From: Coptis chinensis
Taxonomy: Eukaryota > Streptophyta > Magnoliopsida > Ranunculales > Ranunculaceae
NCBI GenBank assembly: GCA_015680905.1
Contig: CM027378.1
Coordinates: 8,475,001-8,539,000 of the forward strand
Direction: 5' to 3'
Length of the DNA stretch: 64,000 bases
Below the pieces are notes generated by a model. The model had not been told where the DNA came from. It ran no database searches and worked only from the letters and a program-made list of their open reading frames with translations. Made by a program: the position numbers and the translations under genes. Below are positions 12,640 through 24,087 of this stretch, piece by piece. Each line of letters starts with the position of its first letter. The first letter of the stretch is position 1.

Positions 12640-13035
12640 TTATTTTTTTAATTTTGAGCTAGGGTTAGGCAGACCGAATCTTAAGTACACTTTCCCTGTA
12701 ACATCCTCCCTTACAATAGTAGTGATTTTGTTATCTAGAGGAGGGACGGAGTAAACAAGATGATGTTCAAGAGAGGTACTTAGTCCAGCAAGGTAGTCTG
12801 CTGCAAAGTTACACTCCCTGAATACATGAACAAAATCAATAGATTCAAACCTAATACATAAAGATTGTATATGTCCTAGAAAGTTCCAGGAACTCCATGG
12901 TGCTTCAACTCTTCTTTTAATGAGATTAACAACCATAAGGGAGTCAGAGTGTATAGCTATCCTCTTGATTTGCATTTGCAGACAACCACTCATCCCATGT
13001 AGAATAGCATTAAGCTCCTGGTGAAGCACTGACAT
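12640..13035 (-). pseudogene. RNase H-like (RVT_3) fragment of a non-LTR retrotransposon
   Basis: A 131-residue minus-strand reading frame has the RNase H-like fold pattern: a helix start (HQELNAIL), the acidic IHSDSLMVVNLI strand and HVFRECNFAADYLAGLS. It lacks the first catalytic part, lies in a PYROXD2 intron in antisense orientation, and resembles the fragment at 40850-40987. It is an inserted relic, not a gene. Confidence 0.75.
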
Positions 13036-13043
13036 GTTCTAGT

Positions 13044-13148
13044 CACATATTGTTTGTAATATACCCCAATTTTTGATATTTCGCCGCATCAGACCACTTC
13101 GTGTCCGTGTCGGATACGGACACATGTATTCGTGTCAATGCAACTTAG
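13044..13148 (+). mobile_element. hAT-type MITE copy 2 (5'-truncated)
   Basis: Only the right part remains, with GTGTCCGTGTCGG and the end CAATGCAACTTAG. The left inverted repeat is gone, so no target duplication can be read. It lies next to the RNase H relic in a PYROXD2 intron. Confidence 0.7.
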
Positions 13149-15340
13149 CTATTTATTATTTTGAAGAATGAAAAGAAAAAAATAATAATAATAAAGGTGA
13201 ACCGACCGATATCTGAAAAACAAGTAGGGATAGAGCCACTCCCGAGCCACTCCCAAAACGTATGAAACCATATCTCATCCTACCAGTTGAATTAAGGGCT
13301 GATATTTTGTAGATATGATCTTCCCACCGTAAATAACATTCCCATCAAATTTTGGCTCATTCAAATATGTTTAACCTAATCAAATGTTATTATGAAATCG
13401 GAAAATTTTGGACCGTTAGATAAACGTTCAAAATTGAACACTAGTTTTCGCAAGGTTAGACATATCCAAATAGGATGAAATTTTGTGGGCATGGTATCCA
13501 TTGTGAGAAGATCATATCCACAAAAAATCGGATCTTAATTCAATTTGTAAGTCGATGGAGTGGTTTTATCCCTCCCCAAAAAACAATACTATTAAATATA
13601 TATACTTAAATCATTTAGAAGCCGACTGAGTTCGCTTTCCAAGTCTTTCATTTGTGGGGGAGTTACACTTCCGTCCCTACTTTAATTTATCTTTGAATTA
13701 TCTTGACAGGGATTTTATGGATCTTTTAGTAGCACCAGCATCAAAGGTTTTGAATAACTGGTTTGAGGTTGTCATATTTTCTTTTTACTTTTAACTATTT
13801 GGTTCTTATTTGTGCATTGGGGGTCTTATTTAATGAGTATTTTATCTTTCTTATTGAATTGTTCATACATGGAAATTGTGTGCCCCTATTCTACCACTGA
13901 TTTTATCTCCTTTTCTTTCTCTCTTCCTACTTCTCTTCTTGTTGTTGTTCAGTCTCTTCCTTCTTTTTCAATTGAACTGTAATCAGCATCAATTTTGTGA
14001 TTGCTTCTCTGATACTATACCTTGTTGAATACGTACTTTCCTTGCATGAGTTTGATATTGTTGTCTTGTTTGTTAAGCATGGTATTTGTAAAACAGTACT
14101 CTCACGAAACCTACTTCCACATACTGATTTGATTGCAGACGGATGTCCTGAAGGCAACACTGGCTACAGATGCTGTAATTGGAACTATGGTACAGTTTTT
14201 GACCTCATCTACATTGTGGAACTGTATAACTATTGTCTACGTTATGCGTCCTTTGTTGTATAAGAAGAATATTATCATACCCCACATATAATTATAGCCT
14301 GATGTAACTGTTTATGGGAATTTTCCATTCTGACAATATCATACCCCGCATGTCAAACGCATGAGGATACACTGCCGTAGGCTTTGTGCATTAGTTTTAT
14401 CTCCCTAATTGTGTCAGACATTTCATACTTAATTTGGATGTCGAGACACCTCTTGGTATCATTGGTATCATAGAATATGAAAATGTTAATTGTAGCTTCT
14501 AAAGTGATGTCATATCCTGTTGTAAAATGTCATATCCATCTGTCTTAAGGTCCTGTTGTGACATAGATTGGTAAATACATAATTAGTCTTGTTTTTATCT
14601 TCCAATTCTTAATCTAGTTCTAAATTAACTTCTCATGAGCATAAAAGATATGGGAGACCATTATTTGTAGAACAATACTTTTTGTTGACCAAAATACTGA
14701 CATTGTTTTTGGCTTCCAATTTTATTTTATTTTGGAAGTCACTTCAGACCATAAAACTATACTTTTCTTTTAAAGCACCTCGAAAGCATGTTGTTTAGCT
14801 AGGATTTCATAGTAGGACTTCACCGTGAAATCATTCTTCTTAATGTCTTATTCCATAAATTAGTCAATTGTTATATGTTAAAGAGTTGAAAGAACAAACA
14901 TAAAGCAAGATGGTCACAGTTAAAGAATATCATAATATGTTCTGTGCATGGGGACATATATGCATATCTTTTCTGAGAACTGTAACCTTATCGAGTATAT
15001 TGCACCTCAATTGGGAATTTGAAATGTGACGATTGTGCCCGAGATCTGTATTTATGCCTTTATTATTTCTTTTGATGATATATTTTTTTCATTTCCTTTA
15101 ACATTATTCATAACAATAATTACATATTTACATTCATAAAGTTATCAACTTGTCAAAGTGAAGGTAACTCAGTTGGTATTGTTTTTTATTTGCAAATTAG
15201 GCCAATAATAGGAGAAATAATAGCTTGTTGACCTTAAGGTCCTGAAAAAGAAAAGAATGGTAGCAGAGGACCTTGAGTGAGGTGGTATTTATAAGATTGA
15301 TTGACACTTGAATTATCAGAAGCCCTGGTTTTTAACTTTA

Positions 15341-15612
15341 AAGGCTGTTTAGACGTCCCCCCCCCCTCCCCTCTTCCCACACAGACACAGACACACATGA
15401 CTGTGGTGGAATTAGTGATGCCCCCTCAAAACTATCAAAAGCAGACATGCCCTCCCAAATCCAAGATCCAACGTTTACAAGATGAAGTTTTTCGTTGACT
15501 CTAAGCAGCTTTACCATTGGATCTTGGATTTAGAGGGGGCATGTTTGCTTGATAGTTTTGGGGGAGCACCCCTAATTCTACCATAGTTGTGGGGGGCATG
15601 TTTAAAAGGCCC
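15341..15612. repeat. Long imperfect inverted repeat (foldback)
   Basis: Arms of about 70 bases (15403-15472 and 15515-15585) share, in inverted form, AAAACTATCAA and AAATCCAAGATCCAA. Weaker similarity continues outwards to a C-rich left and a G-rich right border. The RNA would fold into a long hairpin. It lies in a PYROXD2 intron; probably a foldback MITE. Confidence 0.6.
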
Positions 15613-16399
15613 TAGGTTTCATTAAGGAGAGTAATTCACTCAGCCAACCCCAAACATTGGGATTAGGATTTTTAAGTTAGTGTTGATTGAATTATGTGTT
15701 TATTAACAGGGTAAACTGTTTGTAAAATTGTGACCTCATACGTTAGTTGACAGTTCAACCCTCTGTTAATATTAACTTTCTGGGGATGCAAAATTACTTT
15801 TTATACTAATATTTTTTTGTTTCAATTTTCAAATCTAGACAAGTTATTGACCTTTCAGTCTTTAAACAAATTTTCTTAATGTTGACATGGACAGATGGAC
15901 TATATGGAGCTCAGTGTTTTTAACTTTGTTTTCCAAATCTTCACTGCTTGAGAAACTGTTTGTGTCCTTGCAATTTCTTTTAAGCATTATTGATGTGAAT
16001 GAAAGGCAGAAGCAACTTTAATCAACACACCATTGATAAACTAAGGCTAATTCTAACCCTAATTTGATAGATAAATGGGATTTTAGTAAAACCTAAAATC
16101 AACACACTTTTAATCCGAAAATCACTACTATATTCTCAATAGACCAACCCACTAATTTTTTAGACCAAAGGTCTTATTTATACAATTCATTCCTTGAGCT
16201 CCAAGGAATCCTAACTAGAAACCAACTACTAAAATAGATCCTACCAGAATACCAATTACTAATTAGACCAAGTTACTAATTAATTAATACTACTAATTCC
16301 ATCAACTATACTAAAGAGTCAAGAGCTTTATATTAGTGGGAATGCTGGCAGAGGCTTTCCGCAAATATTGCATCTTTTCTTTATTGTATAACTGTAAAC

Positions 16400-16678
16400 C
16401 TAGGTTACATTGACACGGGCACGCGTGTCGGTGTCCGACACGGATACGGGGTGTCGGATACGGCGAGCAGTTGAAGATCGACATGGGGACACGGATAGGA
16501 ATAATTAATTAATTTTTTAATAATTATAAATTTATTAAATTAGATGGTAAATCAGAAATTCTAGGTAAATTAAATACAATATGTGTCCGTGTGTGTCCAA
16601 CACGGATACGGACACGGACACGTGGATACGTATCCGACACAGATTTTTTTCAAAATATGGCGTGTCCATGTAACCTAG
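16400..16678 (-). mobile_element. hAT-type MITE copy 3 (full length, 279 bp)
   Basis: Perfect terminal CTAGGTTACAT and its inverse. The 8-bp target duplication CTGTAAAC lies at 16392-16399 and 16679-16686. It is nearly the reverse complement of the copy at 38325-38601. It sits in a PYROXD2 intron. Confidence 0.92.
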
Positions 16679-17289
16679 CTGTAAACTGTTCTTGCTAGAT
16701 GATGCCTAATTTTTCTGTGCTTGGGTCCTGAACTTCTTTCTAGGGCCATACACCTGGAAGTGGATACGTGTTGCTACATCATGTCATGGGAGAAACTGAT
16801 GGCGATCGTGGCATTTGGTCGTAAGTATCTCATTTGCAACCTTTCATTTAGATGTTGATTTGATACTCTGTGGACTTGCTTGTTAACATAATGGCGCAGC
16901 CTTGGCTCTGTGTTGTATTAATGTGTTAGCTTGGCTATGGTTATTATGGTCTATGACTGATAATATCATATTTTTGGTAACTATAGGATCAGAAACTTAA
17001 ACTTAGAAGGAATATTTGTTTTAGGTACGTTGAGGGTGGTATGGGTGCAATATCCTTGGCTATAAGTAATGCTGCCACAGAAGCTGGGGCTTATATAGTT
17101 ACAAACACTGAGGTTCATTTTCTCAACTTGTGTTATAGACTTTGAAAGTTTCTCTCTGGTTGATACTCCTTAGTATTGATGCTCAAAAGGTGCTTTAGTC
17201 AAGTACTTTTCTTTGATCGATTGAAACAAAGAACAATCAACTTAGAAATAATATTTTGAGTAGCTGAAGAAGCTTACTTGTGGTTGAAG

Positions 17290-17650
17290 ATGATAGAGAG
17301 CTAAAGAGTACTGAAAGATCTAACCCAAGTGATAGAGAGCTTAACTTATGATATCATGAGACTCTTCAGCTACTAAAAACAAAGAACAAGCCTCATATGG
17401 TTTGGGATTGGATATTTGTCTATGGTGCTTTGAAGCACATTAGATTTGATGATGTTACGTTCAATTGGGAATCTGAAATGATGGCTGTATTGCGATATAA
17501 TTTGCTTGTAAATAGGTTGTAGTGTGACCCCTCCATCACACTGTTTTTTTAATTAAATTTAGTGTTTTATAGGTCAGTAAAGTTATGTCTTTGTCAACAT
17601 AGGCTTTGTAGATCTTTCAGTACTCTATCTAAGCTCTCTGTCAGCTTCCT
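17290..17650. repeat. Inverted duplication of about 35 bp
   Basis: AGTACTGAAAGATCT with flanking GAGAGCT lies near 17297-17325 and reappears in inverted form near 17607-17640. Intronic and of unknown origin, possibly a decayed foldback element. Confidence 0.45.
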
Positions 17651-18318
17651 TGTTTCTGGATAGGAAACTAACATGGAAAAACTGTTTCCAGAGTATCAGC
17701 CTACTTTTGGGAATTGTGTCCATTTGTGTTTGCTTATGCTATATCAAAAGTTCATCTACTACTGGCTTGATCACCTAACTTCTATCCTTAGGTTGTGCAG
17801 TGCACAATTAGCGAGGACTCTGGAGCTATAAATGGGGTTAGTTCACTTTTCAGAGCCCTTATACTAGGTGGAACTCAAAATTTCACAAAATTATTCTCAT
17901 TTTTATGATGTTGGCTTGCTTGACTGCAACCAATTTAGGTGCTGTTGGCTGATGGGACAAGAGTGCAGTCTTCGGTTGTTTTGTCAAATGCAACTCCTTA
18001 TCGCACTTTTATGGTACAACAAATTTTCTGCTCTTTTATTTTTTGTCCACAACAAGTATTTTAGTAGCTGATAGACCAGTTATAAATTTTCAAACAAATA
18101 CTCATCTTGCGGAATGAGTAATGTTCAATAATGTTTCTTCACTTTCTCATACAGGAATTAATTCCACAAACTGCTCTACCCACAGATTTTTATTACGCGA
18201 TCAAGAACTCTGATTACAGTTCTGTAAGTTATTTATCCCAATATTGAGCTATCGAGTGAAGATAAAATCTGTATTTTCCTTCTTTCTGTATTCATTCTTA
18301 GCTTGATCACGTTTGAAA

Positions 18319-18650
18319 CTAAATCACATCGACACGGATACACATCTTTGTCCGACACAGGACCTATGTGGAGTAGTACACGGGGACACAACAAATTAAA
18401 AAAGAAATCTATCACTATTTCTTAGTTACACAACTAATACTTGGGCTCAAGACATTAAGAAGCTGCTCCTTACAGATAAATAAATATTAAAGTGACATAT
18501 CATCATGGGGTTGTAACTATGTTAATATATCATTTTCTTACTCTTTAAGGTATAGAAGAAACCCTAGCTTGAAATAGTATGCACAACTTGTCCGTGTGTC
18601 CCACAGATGTTTTTGAGAGTATGAAGTGTCCATCAGTCCATGTTACTTAG
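18319..18650 (-). mobile_element. hAT-type MITE copy 4 (diverged, 332 bp)
   Basis: Ends are CTAAATCACATCGACACGG and CATGTTACTTAG. The 8-bp target duplication GTTTGAAA lies at 18311-18318 and 18651-18658. It is more diverged inside than the other copies and so probably older. Confidence 0.8.
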
Positions 18651-20576
18651 GTTTGAAATATTTGCAGTTCTACACATTAGTCAGTTTATGTAGTATGTGA
18701 TCATCACTGCTGAAAAGGTCATGACCTTTTTACCTTTTACAAGTTCTTAATTGGTATTATGAGTTGAGAAAAAAAATGAATGCCATGGCTATTGTTTCAT
18801 ATATGACCAATTAAGTTCCTTAATGAGCAAAAAGTTAGATATTTATGTAGAATTGAAAAATCCAACTTCTGAGATCATGTTGCTTAGTGACAATCATTTT
18901 GACACGAATTCCACTTTCTATGTTCTTAAAATTAAGACAGAAATACCAGAACATACAACATACTTTCCGAAAACTGTACATTGGCTGATTGATGCAATGT
19001 ACAAAATGAAATTGGCCAATTGATACATTGAGCATGATTCAGGCCAAATTAGAGTGTACTGGAATGAGACCAAATGCCCTCTATTTGGCCTTTCTACATT
19101 GCCCTCATGCGGGTATAATATCCTTTTCTTTTTATTTATTTTTTATGTAGTATATTGTATTTAAGTTAGGTATTAAAACAAACTATTTGACAGATATATT
19201 AGAAATAGATATTAGGAGAATTAGGGTTGCATTTGGCTCTGTAGGCAAATAAAGCAATCACTGAAGAAACTTTACCGCTCCGGATAATAGGACGAGGAAA
19301 GCTGGGAATAGAGTTAGGCCTATGAGGTGTAGAGAACCACAAAAAAATAGAAAAGTAGAAAGACTTGTTTGAAAATGTAACTTTGTCCCTGGGATAACTC
19401 ACTCACTAATCTTAGTTTTGCAGAACAAGAGGAAACTGTTCAAGCCATTCCATAAGAGAAGCTAGAACATCGATTTTTCAGTATTCACTACCCTGCATGG
19501 CTCATAGACCAAGATTTTAGATATGCCTCCCTTGGATCTAACCGTTCAGTCCAATGTGTTTTTCCTTTGAACTCACAAAAGGCAAAACAATAATGGGAAT
19601 GCCGAAGCCAAAGCCCAACACTAAATCCTATTCCATTCCAGATTCTCATTTGACACGCATCGTCTTGTCTGTGTATCCTGGTTATTAACAACACGTATCT
19701 GTGCTGGATGAATGAACCACAATCGTCTTGTCTTTTCCATTTGTAGTGGAAATTGGCTTCTAGGTTTTTTGCATTTAGCACTTTACTGAAAGGTTGTTTT
19801 CCCCATTTACATTTTTGGCTTCCTTTAGCCTGGGGCTTTACTGACACAAATGCCAGTTCGTGAGCTCGTTATGACGCCCTGTGGTGAAGGTCCATGGATA
19901 AGTGTGGCTAGGCATTTAAAGGATGTCACGAATTGTACTTGTTTGATTGCACTTGCCTAGGGAGTGCCTACCAATTTGTGAGAAATATTTGGTAGATAAA
20001 TGACGAAGTGAATCTTTTGCCTATTGGAATATTAAAAATAAAAAACAGATGTAACAAATTTAAGATGGTGTTTGCTAATGCAGATATCGTTTATGCGAAC
20101 AGGGTACGACAAAAATTACTTTGGCAGTTCAGATTGCCCCAATTTCAGTGCTGTAAATCTACTCTTCATGAGGCTGGACCGCAGCATGTTGGTACCATTC
20201 ATATTGGTTCAGAAAGGTAGATAACTATCTCCATGTATTATATTTCAATTCTTTATCTAGTTCCACATAAGAAGGGACTAAAGAAGCGCTCTGTTCTTTA
20301 ACGGGAAGTTCACCTTGACATGGGATTGACTCGATATAAATCGGTATTTTCTTTGTAAATGGTCTCTGATGCACTCCATCTGCATCCATTTTAAAGTATC
20401 CTCTGAAAGACAGATTTGTTTGTGGAGCCTCCCAGCATGCTCCACATTGTCTCAGTTCCTTCTTCAAGCTCACTTGTGTAGTTCCTTGAAAAGTTTCCCA
20501 CTATGTAATTCACATGTATCTTTGCTTTCACACTTTGTTTGGCATTTCATTAAACATTCATATAGGGTCAGTCTAA

Positions 20577-20648
20577 ATTAGTTTGCTTAATTAATGGAGT
20601 CCAGTAGTTGTCTAATTAGTTTGCTTAATTAATGGAGTTCAGTAGTCA
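20577..20648. repeat. Tandem duplication of about 38 bp
   Basis: Two adjacent copies of a unit containing TTTGCTTAATTAATGGAGT and CAGTAGT, in a PYROXD2 intron. Confidence 0.6.
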
Positions 20649-23600
20649 ACTGATTTTGAACAAACACTTAACCACTAACAAGTGTGATGATGATTCATGG
20701 TTTAAGTTACTATCAATAATACCAACATATATCTCCCTTTGCTATCTGACATCTAAACTCATAGACTCTTTTCTCTGTTGTTATTCTCTGAAGTATGGAA
20801 GAGATTGATTCCGCTTCTAGAGATGCTTGGAATGGTTTACCGTCATGAAGACCGCTCATTGAGATGACGATTCCTTCTGTGTTGGACAGGACTATTTCTC
20901 CAACTGGTACTTGGTTTATTATCCTACGCTTCATAGCATCTGATCATGTATAGTTTTTCTTTTGTATTTTGAGAAGAATGTACTGAGCTTCAACATTGTG
21001 AGCTTTTAAGAGAAACATTGAAGAGTTTTAGAACTGATATATGCACTCTCTTAGAATTTAGAAACGAGATTGGGGCTCATGCAAAACTATTGGGTTGTTG
21101 AAACATGTCAATATGTAAGGTTGACACCTGATGGTGTTCTACTGTTCTATTTTTGGGAAATGTTAAGCAGGTTCGCTTTCATCAAGATGAAGACCTGAGG
21201 TTCCTCTCCCAATCTCACAAGAGGTAGAAAAACCAAGCTAATGAAGAAAACAATGAAGTGCTAATGAGGTACAAAAGAGAGAGAACTGATTTGATGTGCC
21301 TTTGTGCAGTTGAGAGGGAGATAACCCTAGATGGAAGAGAAAGATTAATAAGAGATGGGAAGATGTTTATTATTGTGCCGCTGATTAATCATGGCCTTGA
21401 GAAACCTTGATGAGATGTACAAAGATCTTAAGGGCGTTTCAAATAGTAATAGGCTTTAATTTTTCAAACTAAGTTTTTACTTTCTAGCTGTGCTGCTAAT
21501 GTAGATCTTAATGCATTTAATACTAAGTGAAGATAATGTAATGAAGTAAATTTGGTTTTATTTCTTTGGTTAGTGAAGATTGACACTAAAGGAAAAGGAA
21601 ACGAAGAGAGAAGAGAATATGAATGTTTCTTACGATTTTCCTTGTAGGTAAGCATGTGATTAACCTATTTATTCAATACACTCCTTATAAACCCTTGGAA
21701 GGCAGCTGGGAAGATACCGTGTTCAGAGTACGTATGATACATCTCTGAAGTCTTATATTTCTCTTCCAAGTTTGTTAGATATGTAAAATTTAATTTACTA
21801 ATGGTGTCGTTTGTTTACTGATTCATGTTCTATATTTTTCTTGTCAAAACTTTAACATGATATTGATCGTCTTCAAGAGGCTTGTACTGAGATCCATAGG
21901 CTTTTTGCATGGTTGTGTCTCGTGAAATTAAATGCGTCTTCAAATTCTGTTACTACCTTCACATATCCTTTTTTCTTTATTATTATTTTTTTTTTGCTAG
22001 GTAAGGTGCAATTTCTGATAAAATTGATAAAGAAAATATGTCCAGGAATCATTTATTATTGTTAATGACATGTTGCCCTAAAGCTTCACATATCTTTCTC
22101 AGGAATCATTTGCCAAAAGATGTTTCTCCTTGATAGATGAATATGCTCCAGGCTTTAGGTCATCAATTATTGGTTATGACATGTTGACACCACCAGACCT
22201 TCAAAAGGGGATTCGGCCTCACAGGTACCATAGTTTCAATAATGTAATGTCTTCAATCTCTTGCTTAGCGAGTCTGGGAGAAATTGACACCAACCCAGTG
22301 AGAGCCACCTCTTAAATGTTTTGTATAGGAAGATATGCTTATTAATGAGTTCTTTCAAAAGTGTTTAGCGGAACATCCAAAAGAAGTTGAAGCTAGTAAG
22401 CTTCACCTTAAAACAGCTATATCTGTAACAACGATGTATTTCTAAACTTTGTGTTTTGCTTGGTATGTATTTCTAAATCATGCTAGTCTGAAGCCACTGA
22501 ACTGAATTAAGTCAAAATCCATGCTCAGATATATAATGCCTTCTTTACCCATTTCCAAGTTCAATATGCTTAGGGTTTCTGTTTTATCTTCTAAAAGTTC
22601 TTAGCTACATTGCAAGGTAGTTATAATTTGTTGTTTAAGGATAAATATGTTGAGGTTATTCAATGTAATTGGGATTTGGGAAAGTACGTTGGGACCTAGC
22701 CTCTTCAGAAGGTTGATAGAATCCTTGCCACCTAGAGTCATGTCAGCCTGACAAATTGAAACCTGCATGCATATTAAGGTACTCGTGTCTTCAAGGTTGA
22801 CATGGTGTAAAGTGGCAAGGGTTATATTGTTGTTTAAAGCAGGTAGGCTTCTTCAAAGTAGCACCTTTGTTGATCTGTATGGTTTTCTCATGACTACACA
22901 AACTGAATATATATGACAGGAGGGAATATCTTCCATGGTACTATGGGCCTGGATTCACTTTTTCTAATGCGACCGGTCAAAGGATGGTAGTACATCTCAA
23001 CCTCTACCAGTCTACATGTAATGGATTTGTTGTTGTCGCTTCTAAGTATTTTCTGCAAACATCTGTAATTTTGTGCTTGCAGGTAGGGGTGTGCATAAAA
23101 CCGATGTACCCGACTAAACCGACCGACCCGACCCAATCCGATCTATACAGGTTGGTTATCCATTTAAGACGGTTCGGATCGGTTTGTTAAATGGCAAAAC
23201 CGACAGGGTCGGTTCGGTGCTCGGTTTGGATTTGGTATAACCGAAAATAACTGACCCGATCCGCAATATCTAAATACACTAGATTAGTAGAAAATTAAAA
23301 ATATATCGTACCAAATTACCAATTTGTAAAAAGTAAAAACCCATTAACTAGGGCTGAGCCGCTACATCCCCCACCAATCTAGGCCTCCACCATTCCTCCA
23401 CCACTCTTCCATCAGTCAACACCATCATCAATAAAGGTAATAACTAATTATTTGGTTTTTTTTTTTTTTTTGTTTGTTTTGTTTCTGTGTTTCTCTAAAA
23501 AACAAACAGTAGAGCCAAAACCAATCTAATTAATGAATTAACAACATTACAACAACATCTAAATGAGCCAAAAGCATTGATGGCGTGTTTCTACAACAAT

Positions 23601-23775
23601 ATTCCCACATCTGAAGTCCGGCCAAGCTATTATTCTATTTCCGTCATAGAATTGCTTTTGTTGTTGTTGGTTAAAGAGATGTTGAAAAGGTAATATGGTC
23701 ATACTGGAGATCCAAAATAACTACCTAGTATACAGGTGTGGTTCTTTTGTTGTTGCATTGTTGTAAGATTTAAAG

Positions 23776-23812
23776 ACGAGAGAGAGAGAGAGAGAGACAG
23801 AGAGAGAGAGAG
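23776..23812. repeat. GA microsatellite
   Basis: A run of GA dinucleotides with one GACA interruption, inside the hAT element 5' of the transposase frame. Confidence 0.9.
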
Positions 23813-24087
23813 TTTTCATAGAATTCGTGTCTAAGCAGGTGGTTCTATTGTCACTTTAAACTTTTAAAGAGTTATTATTCTATTTCCTTTCTTTATGAAA
23901 TGGTGACCCCTTTCTCATTGACTACATATCTCGATTCAATTTATTTGTCACATGGTTCCCCACTTCCCACAATTAAATATAAATGAGTGCACTTTCAGTC
24001 TTTCACACTTGCTAAATTTATCGATCTGTCACAGGCTTTTTGTTTTATCTCAATTGCTAATATGTGTCATTTAATCATTTTTATTAG

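Noticed and set aside
12640-13035. Independent host gene
   Set aside because: It is a partial RNase H-like domain of a LINE lying antisense in an intron, with a relative at 40850.
15359-15400. C-rich run and CACACA as a regulatory element
   Set aside because: Low-complexity sequence that belongs to the outer arm of the foldback repeat.
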